A stretch of DNA of 64,000 nt from Caldalkalibacillus uzonensis (GCF_030814135.1 NZ_JAUSUQ010000013.1:45643-109642); one strand, 5' to 3'; positions 1 to 8,373 are shown, counted from the first letter of the stretch. The notes: generated by a model not told the origin, from the letters alone. Made by a program: numbers and translations.

Positions 1-80
1 GATTTTCCTACTTCATTATACCCTGTTTATGAACAGGCGAAATCCTGATCAAACTGAAGTTCACAGATTTGTCACTTTTC

Positions 81-857
81 TTACTTCAGGGGAAAGCCCC
101 GCTTTTCCAAAAATGATTTCATATGGGTGCGGGAGGGGGTAGAGAGCGTTTTGACCATCATATCCGACCAAGTATCTTGGCGTTTGCCTTTTGTCCTTTG
201 AATATAGTATTGTTTTACCTCTTGATCATACTGTTTCAAGTCTTCAGCGACTGTATGGATATCCGGATAGCCATTCTCAAAATAGACGCAAGATTGGGGA
301 AGCCGGGGCTTTTGCTCCGGATCTTGTGCTGGATATCCTAAACACATGCCAAAAACAGGATACACTTTTTCCGGCAACTGTAATAACTGAGCAACTTTAT
401 CTGGATTGTTGCGGATGCCTCCAATGTACACAACACCCAGCCCATGCGCCTCGGCCGCAACCGCTGCATTTTGAGCTGCCAGTGCCGCATCCACTGTGGC
501 CACAATAAATTTCTCTGTTGTTTCTAGCGTTTCCGTCACATCCACACCCTTAGACTTGGTCACATAATTTAACCGGTACAGATCAGCACAAAACACCAGA
601 AAATGAGCACATGTTTCCACATAAGTTTGATTGCCAGCATACTCTGCCAGCTTGCGCTTCAAATCCTGGTCGGTTACGCCAATGATAGAGTATGCTTGGA
701 CATGACTGGATGTGGAGGCCATTTGTGCACAGTGGATAATGCGCTCAATGGTCTCACTTGGGATCTGATCAGTGGTAAACTTGCGAATGGAACGGTGCCC
801 CTGTAGCAACTGCACAACCTGCTTAGCCTGGTTCGGAATATTTGTCATGATACTCAC
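81..857 (-). CDS. nfrA: NfrA-type FMN-dependent nitroreductase
   Basis: A 258-aa protein of the nitroreductase superfamily, closest in layout to the NfrA/NfsA branch: cytoplasmic FMN flavoproteins that reduce nitroaromatics, quinones or flavins with NAD(P)H. Seen in the sequence: the N-terminal HRSIRKFT segment (residues 21-28) that contacts the FMN phosphate, the ASTSSHVQAYS stretch around residues 47-57, a VAAEAHGLGVVYIGGIR segment near 132-148 and the GMCLGYPAQ motif near 169-177 followed by KPRLP. Length matches the family (about 245-250). It starts at ATG with a GAGGTGAG-like ribosome site and lies directly downstream of the unknown 859-1443 gene, so the two are probably co-transcribed. 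The physiological substrate cannot be read from sequence. Confidence 0.9.
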   Translation of the reverse strand: MSIMTNIPNQAKQVVQLLQGHRSIRKFTTDQIPSETIERIIHCAQMASTSSHVQAYSIIGVTDQDLKRKLAEYAGNQTYVETCAHFLVFCADLYRLNYVTKSKGVDVTETLETTEKFIVATVDAALAAQNAAVAAEAHGLGVVYIGGIRNNPDKVAQLLQLPEKVYPVFGMCLGYPAQDPEQKPRLPQSCVYFENGYPDIHTVAEDLKQYDQEVKQYYIQRTKGKRQDTWSDMMVKTLSTPSRTHMKSFLEKRGFPLK

Positions 858-858
858 C

Positions 859-1443
859 TCATCTCTTTGCTCTCTTGGTCTGATCCGGTTGTTTAGAAGT
901 TGGGCGGTGTTTTAATAAGACTTTACGGTCCTCCAGTAAAAAGTGAACAACCACTTCACTCTCTTCTTGATTACCCGTTTCCCTGTGTTGATAAACACGC
1001 TGATATAATTCTTCTAGACTGACGAGTGTATCATCAGCCACATAAAAATGGTACTGCTTTTTTCCGGCTGGGGTCAATGTTTCATGACCAACAATTCCCT
1101 GGATGACCAATATTTTTTGATGATGTTGAGACCAAAGGACATAACAAAGGCTTTCCAGAAGCCGTCTAGTAAGCATAGGCAATTTGTCCGCAAGAATGCT
1201 TTGCCCGGAACCAAATCCAAGTCTCTCTTTTGTATATTCAGAACCGAAAATATACAGGCACATCAGGCCAGTATGCCGATTTTGCGGACGGGTGATATAT
1301 TGCTGAACCGTTCTGTTAATCACAGATTGGAGCCATTTCCGGCTTGCTTGGTGGTCAATTCCAGATCTTCTTCTTTCTTGTAAAACCTGAGTATCATTGG
1401 GTTGTAAGCGCTCACATTCCAATGGTTGGTTAAAACACTCCAT
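859..1443 (-). CDS. Hypothetical protein upstream of nfrA
   Basis: A 194-aa protein I do not recognise. I chose the ATG at 1443 because AAAGGAGG lies 9 nt upstream of it; the longer frame starting at 1467 would run through that ribosome site. No signal peptide, membrane segment or clear catalytic motif is visible. The first 50 residues are polar and rich in Gln and Arg, the middle (about 60-130) looks like a compact alpha/beta domain, and the last 25 residues are basic. Overall shape is faintly like DUF2294/MpsC-type proteins, but I cannot match the motif and do not assign it. Its stop codon is next to the nfrA start, suggesting a two-gene operon. Confidence 0.6.
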   Translation of the reverse strand: MECFNQPLECERLQPNDTQVLQERRRSGIDHQASRKWLQSVINRTVQQYITRPQNRHTGLMCLYIFGSEYTKERLGFGSGQSILADKLPMLTRRLLESLCYVLWSQHHQKILVIQGIVGHETLTPAGKKQYHFYVADDTLVSLEELYQRVYQHRETGNQEESEVVVHFLLEDRKVLLKHRPTSKQPDQTKRAKR

Positions 1444-1636
1444 TCTCCCTGCCCTCCTTTTACCCATCTGGACCTGTCAACTATTCTGGATTAATATCTA
1501 TTTTAGCTCATTTTTAATTAAAATAGGCTTTCATTTGTGACAAATCCTTAACTTATATAAGAATGGATTTCATTTCTATAGCCTTAACAAATAGAGAGCA
1601 TGTATACTACAATAAAATACATAGGAGTGAAGAAAA

Positions 1637-1954
1637 ATGGCTTTCCAATTTAAACTGAACGAGCGTCTAGGCATCCACATCCCTATCCTTGAACGGGACT
1701 GGGACGACTATTCACTTGCCGAACAAGCACAAATACTAAAGCAATGGGAACATTACCGCTCCGATATACCTGGCCGGATTAAAGAACTGGAACGCTTGAT
1801 CGAGCGAAAACAAGAAGCGTTAAACGAGGAAGCGGATTTTGAATGTTCCTGCCGCCTGAACGACGAGATTGCTGAACTGGCCAGCATTATTAATGATCTT
1901 AATATCTGGTTCCGCATTCAGGAAGAAACGCAAACTGAAAAAGCACATCAATAA
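1637..1954 (+). CDS. Hypothetical coiled-coil protein, 105 aa
   Basis: A small cytoplasmic protein with an ATAGGAGTGAAGAAAA-ATG start. Residues about 40-95 are highly charged and predicted helical (GRIKELERLIERKQEAL, then LNDEIAELASIINDLN), fitting a helical hairpin or coiled coil; two cysteines form CSC at about 71-73. It is the only plus-strand gene in the first 6 kb, divergent from the 859-1443/nfrA pair and convergent with the phosphoesterase at 1988. I believe similar short proteins occur in other Bacillaceae, but I know no function and assign none. AT-rich promoter-like DNA lies in 1480-1625. Confidence 0.65.
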   Translation: MAFQFKLNERLGIHIPILERDWDDYSLAEQAQILKQWEHYRSDIPGRIKELERLIERKQEALNEEADFECSCRLNDEIAELASIINDLNIWFRIQEETQTEKAHQ

Positions 1955-1987
1955 ATATTCACCGGCTTATCAGTATTAATCTATGCT

Positions 1988-2518
1988 TTAGCTTTTAGTG
2001 GGCAGATGAAATGTGCGGCTTAATTCGGGCACCTGTTGGTAATGATGATCGTAGTAGGTGAACGCCAGCCGCTTCACCCCACGATCTCCGTCTATATCCA
2101 GCAGGATAAAAGTGGGTTTGGAGAACCCCCGTGGCACTTTAAAACTGCCGGGATTAACATATATAATCCCGTCTTCTTCAAAGCACACCGGTTTATGCGT
2201 ATGTCCAAACAACACAATCTGGGCTTCTGCCTCTTGAGCCCGGTATTTCAGTTGAAGCAGAGAATAATGCACCTGATATGTATGCCCGTGAGTGATCAAA
2301 AAACGAATTCCCTGCCAGTCCAACACTTGATCAAAAGGAACATCGGCATGAAAATCATTGTTCCCTTTGACCAGGATCATTTTATTAAAAGGAAACAAAT
2401 TCTCATCCACACAAAAATCCCCGCAGTGAAACGCCTGGTCAAAGGAAAAAAGTGAAGCGACCCGCGCTACTTCTTCAGTTAACCCATGGGTATCACTGAT
2501 GATCAATGCTTTGGTCAC
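1988..2518 (-). CDS. YsnB/YfcE-like metallophosphoesterase
   Basis: A 176-aa calcineurin-like phosphoesterase of the small MJ0936/YfcE family, which hydrolyse phosphodiesters with two metal ions. The metal-binding motifs are all present in order: SDTHG (residues 8-12), HCGDF (31-35), GNND (52-55), THGH (76-79) and GHTHKP (104-109), then VNPGS (121-125). The length equals that of Bacillus subtilis YsnB. It ends convergently with the 1637-1954 gene and lies downstream of the DUF1128 gene with only 18 nt between, so probably shares its transcript. The natural substrate is unknown for this family branch. Confidence 0.85.
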   Translation of the reverse strand: MTKALIISDTHGLTEEVARVASLFSFDQAFHCGDFCVDENLFPFNKMILVKGNNDFHADVPFDQVLDWQGIRFLITHGHTYQVHYSLLQLKYRAQEAEAQIVLFGHTHKPVCFEEDGIIYVNPGSFKVPRGFSKPTFILLDIDGDRGVKRLAFTYYDHHYQQVPELSRTFHLPTKS

Positions 2519-2536
2519 CCTGCATCCTCCTGATGA

Positions 2537-2779
2537 TTATCTTTTTCTCATTTTCCCTAGTTCAGTCAGGATTGAATCAAGCTCACTCATGGTAAAATGA
2601 TTTTTTTTGCGCATTAGTTCATAAAGGTCTAATAAGTCTTCATACTGGTCAGTGTCAAAACTTTTAGGATTGATCGCAGCAGTATTGACGACATTGACCT
2701 TTTTTTTAATCCACTCAATGATATATTCAATATTTTCACGTGAAGCTTCTTCCAACGCTTCCCTGGGCTTCCCTGTCAC
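2537..2779 (-). CDS. DUF1128 family protein (YfkK-like)
   Basis: An 80-aa cytoplasmic protein resembling Bacillus subtilis YfkK (DUF1128): the segment around ENIEYIIEWIKKKVNVVN, then NPKSFDTDQYEDLLDLYE and the C-terminal MSELDSILTELGKMRK, follows the family layout. I set the start at the GTG at 2779, which has AGAAAGGATG 7-8 nt upstream and gives a length near the family's roughly 70 residues; a GTG at 2803 would add 8 residues but has a weaker site. The function of the family is not known. It precedes the YsnB-like phosphoesterase on the same strand. Confidence 0.75.
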   Translation of the reverse strand: MTGKPREALEEASRENIEYIIEWIKKKVNVVNTAAINPKSFDTDQYEDLLDLYELMRKKNHFTMSELDSILTELGKMRKR

Positions 2780-2830
2780 ATTATAACATCCTTTCTCTGT
2801 CACACAGCCTATTTTCTCTAGTATAACAGA

Positions 2831-3664
2831 TCAGGATCCATTACGAAAGCGATGGATAAAGGATTGGAGACGCTCTGTCTGCGGATTTTCCAGCACTTGT
2901 TTAGGTGGCCCTTGCTCAACAATGTAGCCTTGATCCATAAACACTACACGGTCAGCTACATCATAAGCAAAATCCATCTCATGGGTAATCAGCATCATGG
3001 CCATGTTACCTTCTCTGGCTAAATCTTTAATCACCGCCAATACTTCCCCCACTAATTCCGGATCCAGAGCCGAAGTTACTTCATCAAACAACATCACTTT
3101 GGGTCTCATTACCACTGCTCTGGCAATGGCCACCCTTTGCTGCTGCCCGCCAGACAGCTGGCTGGGATAAGCATCAAGTTTATCTCCCAGCCCTACCCTT
3201 TCCAACATTTCTGTTGCCCGTTTAATCGCTTGGTCCTTTGGAACACCCTGAACATGGATAGGCGCTTCGGTACAGTTACGCAGAATGGTCATATGGGGGA
3301 ACAGATTATACTGCTGAAAAACCATGCCAATGTTGGCACGGACCCGTCTCAAATGTTTTTGATCGGCAGGAACCAGCTTGCCGTTCACTTCCTTATGCCA
3401 CAACGGTTCGCCATTGACTTCAATCACCCCGGAAGTGGGTTTCTCCAAGGTCATTAACATACGGGCCACGGTCGTTTTGCCAGAACCGCTGGGCCCGATC
3501 AAAGCCACTTTTTCCCCCGGAGCTATATCCATATCAATCTGTTTAAGCACTTCCAAGTCACCAAAAGATTTACTTACATTCTTGTAGCGGACGATCGGTT
3601 CCGGAGTTCCCACCGCAGAAACTTCCATAAGCTGGTGATTCTCCGCTGTAGTTGCAGAACTCAT
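2831..3664 (-). CDS. ehuA: Ectoine-type amino-acid ABC transporter, ATP-binding subunit EhuA
   Basis: A 277-aa ATPase of the polar amino-acid ABC class that energises import through the two adjacent permeases. Seen: Walker A GPSGSGKT near residue 57, Q-loop VFQQYNLFPH near 115, signature [14 protein letters not shown] near 170, Walker B VMLFDEVTSALD near 195 and the switch His in LITHEMDFA. It is the last gene of a four-gene operon transcribed ehuB-ehuC-ehuD-ehuA; its start overlaps the ehuD stop by 4 nt. The assignment to ectoine/hydroxyectoine rests mainly on the binding protein; the ATPase alone could serve other polar amino acids. The first 25 residues are a non-conserved extension. Confidence 0.85.
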   Translation of the reverse strand: MSSATTAENHQLMEVSAVGTPEPIVRYKNVSKSFGDLEVLKQIDMDIAPGEKVALIGPSGSGKTTVARMLMTLEKPTSGVIEVNGEPLWHKEVNGKLVPADQKHLRRVRANIGMVFQQYNLFPHMTILRNCTEAPIHVQGVPKDQAIKRATEMLERVGLGDKLDAYPSQLSGGQQQRVAIARAVVMRPKVMLFDEVTSALDPELVGEVLAVIKDLAREGNMAMMLITHEMDFAYDVADRVVFMDQGYIVEQGPPKQVLENPQTERLQSFIHRFRNGS

Positions 3665-4380
3665 AATGTCACTTCCTCTCTTGTTACTTTTTTATTCCCA
3701 CTGGCATAGCGGTTTTTCATCTTCTGCTCCAGCCGTCTGACCAAAAGGGCAGAGGGATAGCTCAACAGAAGGAATAGCAAACCTACAATGGTGATCGGTT
3801 CAATATAGCGGAAAGATTGTGAACCGATAATAAGGGATACCTGTAACATTTCTACTACGGTAATCGCCGCTAATAAAGGTGTCTCTTTAAACATAACGAT
3901 TAAGTAGTTGCCAAACATGGGCAATACTGGCGGAATAGCCTGGGGCAGGATGACCTTGGTCCAAGTTTGAACCTTGGAGAAATTAAGGGCCGTACTGGCT
4001 TCCCATTGCCCTTTTGGAATTGATTCAATCCCGCTGCGGTATATTTCAGACAAATACGTACTGTAGTGCACACCCAAGCCGATAACACCCGCCGTAAACG
4101 CATCAAGGGTGACACCGATATACGGGATTTGGGGAAAGGCCATATACAGGAAAAACAACTGAACCAAAAGCGGGGTGCTGCGAATGAACTCAACAATTCC
4201 GGCAACAGTCCAAGCCAAAGGTTTAAATGTTGACCGGCGCGCCAAGGCCCAAGCCAGTCCCAGAATTAAGGCCAGCATAAATCCCAAAACGGTGGCCGAC
4301 AGTGTCACCCACATCGCTTGGAAAATAATAGGGAAGACAGCCACTGCATACTCCCAATTCCAAATCACTGATGATGTCAT
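3661..4380 (-). CDS. ehuD: Ectoine-type ABC transporter permease EhuD
   Basis: A 239-aa inner-membrane permease of the HisM/GlnP family. About five hydrophobic segments are visible (near residues 13-38, 55-80, 85-110, 150-175 and 190-215). The EAA loop that docks with the ATPase reads EASTALNFSKVQTWTKVILPQAIPP (positions about 122-146; key residues E, A, G-replacing N, P). Overlaps of 4 nt with ehuA downstream and with ehuC upstream point to translational coupling. It pairs with EhuC to form the heterodimeric channel. Confidence 0.85.
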   Translation of the reverse strand: MTSSVIWNWEYAVAVFPIIFQAMWVTLSATVLGFMLALILGLAWALARRSTFKPLAWTVAGIVEFIRSTPLLVQLFFLYMAFPQIPYIGVTLDAFTAGVIGLGVHYSTYLSEIYRSGIESIPKGQWEASTALNFSKVQTWTKVILPQAIPPVLPMFGNYLIVMFKETPLLAAITVVEMLQVSLIIGSQSFRYIEPITIVGLLFLLLSYPSALLVRRLEQKMKNRYASGNKKVTREEVTL

Positions 4381-5042
4381 CGGCTATACCCTCCAAGAGA
4401 GGCACGCCGCTCCAGCCAACGGGCAGTTAAGATCAGCGGCAAAGCCAGGATAAAATAGATCACGAGAAGCAATAAATACATTTCATACTGGGTTCCTGCC
4501 CCACTGGGGATCAAAATCTGTTTAACCATATAGGTAACATCGTTAACCCCAATTAAAACAACCAATGCGGTCCCCTTTAACAGCTCAATGGAGATGTTGC
4601 CGAATCCCGGCAGCATAATTTTAATCGCTTGCGGCAAAATAACCCGGCGCATGCGTTGCCAATAGGTCATATTCAGCGCAATGGCAGCTTCCGTTTGTTC
4701 CTTGGGAATGGCCAAAACAGAACTGCGCACAATTTCAGAAGCATAGGCTCCATAATTCATAGCCAAGGCCATTACTCCGACCATTAAAGCCGGCAGCTCC
4801 AGACCAAAAAACGGTAAAACATAAAAGAACCAGAATAATTGAACCAGCAGGGATGTCCCGCGGAAAAATTCCACATAAGTGATAGTTATGCCCCTGACGA
4901 TTCCATATTTGGACAGACGTCCAAAACCAGCGACAAAAGCAATAATAAAGGCGAAAATAGCAGAATATACTAACAGTTGAACCGTCACACTTACACCTTG
5001 TAGTAACAATATCCATGCATCTGTTGAAAGAATGGCAATCAC
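4377..5042 (-). CDS. ehuC: Ectoine-type ABC transporter permease EhuC
   Basis: A HisQ/GlnP-family permease with five membrane segments and an EAA loop (EQTEAAIALNMTYWQRM, then RVILPQAIKIMLPG). The open frame extends upstream to 5117, but that part overlaps the ehuB end and a terminator-like hairpin (5069-5093); an ATG at 5075 would even sit inside the stem. The GTG at 5042 gives 221 aa, the usual length, although AGG lies only 2 nt before it, so the start is uncertain. The gene overlaps ehuD by 4 nt. It forms the membrane channel with EhuD. Confidence 0.75.
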   Translation of the reverse strand: MIAILSTDAWILLLQGVSVTVQLLVYSAIFAFIIAFVAGFGRLSKYGIVRGITITYVEFFRGTSLLVQLFWFFYVLPFFGLELPALMVGVMALAMNYGAYASEIVRSSVLAIPKEQTEAAIALNMTYWQRMRRVILPQAIKIMLPGFGNISIELLKGTALVVLIGVNDVTYMVKQILIPSGAGTQYEMYLLLLVIYFILALPLILTARWLERRASLGGYSR

Positions 5043-5068
5043 ATCCTGTTCTAGTTTATGGTTAAAAC

Positions 5069-5093
5069 AGGGCATCCCCAGCCAGGATGCCCT
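5069..5093 (-). terminator. Attenuator-like hairpin between ehuB and ehuC
   Basis: On the minus strand a 9-bp arm (AGGGCATCC) and its complement (GGATGCCCT) enclose a 7-nt loop and are followed by TGTTTT. It lies just after the ehuB stop. Such hairpins after a binding-protein gene commonly let only part of the transcripts continue and protect the upstream message, giving more binding protein than permease. Confidence 0.6.
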
Positions 5094-5104
5094 TACCCTT
5101 TTCC

Positions 5105-6022
5105 TTACTTCCCACAAAGTTCAACTGTTGTCATATCTCCGGGGAGTTCATCTTCAGTAAAACCAAACTGTTCATAGATCTCTAATAACTCACCGGATTC
5201 TTTTAATTGGGCCAGCACCTCATTGTATGCTTCCACAAAGTCCTCGTCTCCTTTACGGAAAGCAGCAGATCCATACCCTCTGACACTTTCACCGTCAATC
5301 ACCGGCTGTGTGAAATCTTCCACAATCTCAATGGAATGGTCACCGAATGTGTCCATCACTTCACGCAAAGACGGGCCTGTCATGGTGACCGCATCGACAC
5401 GGCCGGCTTTAAGGGCCTCAACTGCCGAAGGGTTGTCTTCAACATTTTGTATCTGGCTTTCGTCAATACCCATAGCCGTTAGGTATTGATGTTCAATCGC
5501 ACCAGTCATAATACCCACAGTGACATCCGGGTTGGCTATGATATCTTCGTAGCTGGTCAAGTTATGCGGATTTCCAGCTTGAACAGCCAGTGCTTCCCCG
5601 ATGCTGTATTCAGGTTCGGCAAACAACACTTCCTGGCACCGCTCAGGGGTGATATACATGCCCGCTGTAATCACATCAAACCGTCCAGCCTGCAGCCCTG
5701 GGATTAAGGAACCAAATTGGGATAGGCTGCCATCTATCTCCTCAATGCCCAGTTCTTGAAACACACGGCGGGCAATTTCCACGTTTAATCCGGTCAGTTC
5801 TCCTGCTTCAGTCGCATAAGCATAAGGGCGTTCGTTGGCAAAACCGACTCGAATAACCCCTTCTTGCTGTGCTCGCTCCAATGTACTTAGTTCAGACCCT
5901 TCTCCACCTGAAGACTCATTGAGATCAACATCTGGTGCCTCAATATCTTCCGGATTAGCGCCACATGCCGTTATAACAGCAAGAACCAATATCAACATGC
6001 CTATTTTTAAGCAAGGTTTCAT
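5105..6022 (-). CDS. ehuB: Ectoine/hydroxyectoine-type solute-binding lipoprotein EhuB
   Basis: A 305-aa extracellular binding protein tethered as a lipoprotein: hydrophobic signal near residues 5-18 and the lipobox VITAC. The start is the ATG at 6022, preceded by AGAGGGGG; the frame extends to 6076 without a better site. After an acidic Ser/Gly-rich linker comes a SBP_bac_3 domain. Segments such as FANERPYAYATEAGELTG, GSLIPGLQAGRFDVITAGMY and NPHNLTSYED match what I recall of EhuB from Sinorhizobium. It delivers ligand to EhuC/EhuD. No ectoine breakdown genes are nearby, so use as an osmoprotectant rather than as food would fit, but another polar amino-acid derivative cannot be excluded. Confidence 0.8.
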   Translation of the reverse strand: MKPCLKIGMLILVLAVITACGANPEDIEAPDVDLNESSGGEGSELSTLERAQQEGVIRVGFANERPYAYATEAGELTGLNVEIARRVFQELGIEEIDGSLSQFGSLIPGLQAGRFDVITAGMYITPERCQEVLFAEPEYSIGEALAVQAGNPHNLTSYEDIIANPDVTVGIMTGAIEHQYLTAMGIDESQIQNVEDNPSAVEALKAGRVDAVTMTGPSLREVMDTFGDHSIEIVEDFTQPVIDGESVRGYGSAAFRKGDEDFVEAYNEVLAQLKESGELLEIYEQFGFTEDELPGDMTTVELCGK

Positions 6023-6288
6023 TATGTATGTTTTCCCCCTCTGCTTTATTTTTTTGGCAATTTTAAGAATCATCATTAATCATAACAGGAACACCTCTCC
6101 AGTCACAAACAGCCCATTTTCTTATATATCTTTCTTTGTCAGTCTCAGTTGTGGTGTGCTCCAATTAGATACCAAATTCATATAATCCGCCTTATTTCCT
6201 TTCATTTCCTCACAAATTCTCCTTAACCAATAGAGATAAAGTGTCTTTATGCCCCCTCTTGCCATATGATGGGGAAGGAGGGAAAACT

Positions 6289-7239
6289 GTGAGTCCGTTT
6301 CATCATTTGTTTGAAGAGCTAATCGTTTTATACATCATGGCCCTGATCGGCTTCTTAGCAAAAAAGAAAGGGATATGGGACGTAAGTGCTGACAACGTTC
6401 TTACCCGTCTGTTGCTGTATATTACTTTACCTGCGCTGATTTTGTACTCGATGGACATCCCCTTTTCCAGACATCTGTTGGCCCACGCCGGTTGGCTGTG
6501 TCTGCTTTCAGCTTTTGCCCTCATAACAGCTTGCCTTGTCAGCCGTCAGTTGTCCACCTGCCTTCCGCTGTCTTCCTCCCGTGAGGGTGTGTGGCAGGGC
6601 CTTGTGACTTTTGGCAATCAGGGGTTTTTGGGGTACAGCGTCTGTTTTTTGCTGTTCGGTGAGCAAGGCATTGTTTATGCAGCCATTTTCAACATACCCT
6701 ACCTGTTTTTCATTTGGACTTACGGTATCTTTATTGTGGCCAGGCATAGCACAATGCTTAACTGGTCTCAGCTCCTACTTAATCCTGGCGTGCTGGCAAC
6801 TGCCTTGGGCTTTATGTTTTATTTAACCCCCTTTCACTGGCCCTCTACACTTTCATCTGTGTTAGAAAGCGTTGGTCTGATGACCATTCCGCTGTCTATG
6901 ATCATGATTGGCAGCTTCATGGCCAATATGAATAAGCGAGATATGGGGCGGCTTAGTTTGAACCGTTCCCTGTGGATCGCTTGTGCCCTTAAGTTAGTAC
7001 TCCTTCCTCTCCTGTTGCTTCCCTTTAGTTTTCTGCCGGTTCCCTTTATACTGGTGACCATCGCTTTTATGATCACAGCCATGCCAGCGGCTCCCACCAT
7101 CTGTTTATACGCCCAGCAATATGGAAAAGACGCAACCTTTGCTGCGGCTGGGGTCACTCTCAGTACGCTCTTGGCACTGATCACTGTTCCCCTGTTGTAT
7201 ATGCTGGCCCAGTGGGCGGGACAAATGTGGTTTTCTTAA
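6289..7239 (+). CDS. AEC (auxin efflux carrier) family permease
   Basis: A 316-aa membrane protein of the AEC family (Pfam Mem_trans), which includes malate and other organic-acid carriers. The GTG at 6289 is chosen because AAGGAGGG lies 7 nt before it; the open frame upstream to 6241 has no such site. About ten hydrophobic segments are arranged in two halves of five. Family features seen: FLAKKKGIWD after the first segment, LLLYITLPALILYSMDIP, FGNQGFLGYSV near residue 105 and MPAAPTICLYAQQYGKDATFAA in the second half. It is divergent from the ehu operon and followed by the YjcZ-type gene. The substrate is unknown. Confidence 0.85.
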   Translation: MSPFHHLFEELIVLYIMALIGFLAKKKGIWDVSADNVLTRLLLYITLPALILYSMDIPFSRHLLAHAGWLCLLSAFALITACLVSRQLSTCLPLSSSREGVWQGLVTFGNQGFLGYSVCFLLFGEQGIVYAAIFNIPYLFFIWTYGIFIVARHSTMLNWSQLLLNPGVLATALGFMFYLTPFHWPSTLSSVLESVGLMTIPLSMIMIGSFMANMNKRDMGRLSLNRSLWIACALKLVLLPLLLLPFSFLPVPFILVTIAFMITAMPAAPTICLYAQQYGKDATFAAAGVTLSTLLALITVPLLYMLAQWAGQMWFS

Positions 7240-7343
7240 GTAAAGTGACAAGCGCCCAAGCCTTTTCACAACCCGGGAATAAGATATAATGTGACCTGGC
7301 AAAAGGGTCGAAACAAAGGAGAACGACGGAAGGAGGAGAGCGC

Positions 7344-7493
7344 ATGTCCTGCTGTGGTCGTCCTGTTGGTTACGGTCCGGTAGCTGGTTATCCCCCTGTT
7401 ACCCCGATTGGTGGCGGATTTGCTTTGATTGTGGTGTTGTTTATCCTGTTAATTATCGTGGGATGCGGTTGTTTCCTCGGGTTTGGCACCTAA
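7344..7493 (+). CDS. YjcZ-family sporulation micro-protein (49 aa)
   Basis: A 49-residue protein too short for most gene finders, with an excellent AAGGAGGAG ribosome site 6-7 nt before ATG. It begins MSCCGRP, continues with a Gly/Pro/Tyr-rich stretch, then a single hydrophobic segment with the typical core GGFALIVVLFILLIIVG and ends CGCFLGFGT. This is the pattern of the tiny membrane proteins of the YjcZ family found in spore-forming Bacillus species (several paralogues per genome). These accumulate during sporulation; no biochemical role is known. A strong terminator follows directly. A second or paralogous copy is not seen in the window. Confidence 0.85.
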   Translation: MSCCGRPVGYGPVAGYPPVTPIGGGFALIVVLFILLIIVGCGCFLGFGT

Positions 7494-7501
7494 GCAAAAA
7501 G

Positions 7502-7527
7502 GCCCCCTCATAAGGGGCTTTTTTTTT
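7502..7527. terminator. Bidirectional terminator
   Basis: GCCCC and GGGGC arms around TCATAA-type loop, with nine T on the plus strand and a run of A on the other side, so it can end both the YjcZ gene (+) and the ferritin-like gene (-). Confidence 0.85.
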
Positions 7528-8197
7528 ACGTATTGTCTTGTTCACTTTGATTTGGCATCGGTTTTGGGGATGAACCTTGGGACGGCTCCTGAAACGGAAC
7601 TTGAAGTTGGTCCTCCCTTTTAAACCAAGCACTGGTGAAGTAGAGGAAGCTGAATCGGGAGGCATGCTCAATCTCGTCTGTCATCGCTCTGAAAAACGTA
7701 TCCCGAATCTGTATATCATGAGACATGAGCATCATGTCCCGGTAAAATTCATAGGCTTCCAATTCGGCCAGATAGGCCTTGAATACTCCTTCTTGATACG
7801 TTTGAAAGGCAACTGGCTGAATGCGGTAGTGAGGTTGTTGTCCCGTTAAGTCAACATACAATTGGATGAAGTCTTGCAAATGGTGCTGTTCATCTTCCAG
7901 GGCATGATGGATAAAATCCTGGTGGAGCTGATCAGGAGCCATGCGCTTCAGTCGGGAGTAAAAGTCAATGGCCTGGGCTTCATCATGGATGGCTTGCAAT
8001 AGATAATGTAAAATCTGATTAAAGAGGCCTTGAGCAGGAGCATGTGCGGCATTCCAACTCATGTGCATGCTGTTCCAACTGGATTGCTGATGGATACCTG
8101 GCTGATGGTTCAGGGGGATATGCATCTGCGGGAATGAAGGATATTCTTCAGGATAATATTGCTGCAGGTATTTAGGATGAGGGGAATGGTTGTTCAC
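7526..8197 (-). CDS. Ferritin-like (di-iron four-helix) domain protein
   Basis: A 223-aa protein with a low-complexity N-terminus rich in His, Gln, Pro, Tyr and Met (about residues 1-60), followed by a four-helix ferritin-like domain. The GTG at 8197 is chosen because AAAGGAGGG lies 6 nt upstream; the frame runs on to 8398 but that part overlaps the glcK terminator. The four helices carry the di-iron signature in order: DEAQAIDFY, EDEQHH, ELEAYEFYR and DEIEHASRF (E, ExxxH, E, ExxH). Similar proteins are annotated in Bacillaceae as ferritin-like or coat-associated; the His/Tyr/Pro-rich head would fit a spore-coat protein, but this is inference. Manganese catalase or rubrerythrin-like chemistry is possible. 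Confidence 0.75.
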   Translation of the reverse strand: MNNHSPHPKYLQQYYPEEYPSFPQMHIPLNHQPGIHQQSSWNSMHMSWNAAHAPAQGLFNQILHYLLQAIHDEAQAIDFYSRLKRMAPDQLHQDFIHHALEDEQHHLQDFIQLYVDLTGQQPHYRIQPVAFQTYQEGVFKAYLAELEAYEFYRDMMLMSHDIQIRDTFFRAMTDEIEHASRFSFLYFTSAWFKREDQLQVPFQEPSQGSSPKPMPNQSEQDNT

Positions 8198-8330
8198 TCT
8201 TGACCCTCCTTTCCAGCGATTTAACCAGAGAATTGTGACGTCCTCTTGCAATATATTCACTCCCGCACCCGCCTGTGCGACTGTCCCGTTCAGCCAGCCC
8301 AATTTTTTAAAGACGCCCATCTTCCAATTA

Positions 8331-8362
8331 AAAAGAGTCCGCGGTATAAGAGCCGTGGACTC
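8331..8362 (-). terminator. Terminator of glcK
   Basis: On the minus strand GAGTCCACGG and CCGCGGACTC form a 10-bp stem with one mismatch and an 8-nt loop, followed by TTTTTAATT. It begins 12 nt after the glcK stop. Confidence 0.85.
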
Positions 8363-8373
8363 CTTTGATCTTT

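Noticed and set aside
859..1467. The 859-1443 gene as DUF2294/MpsC sodium-pump subunit
   Set aside because: Length and general shape are similar, but the characteristic motifs were not found.
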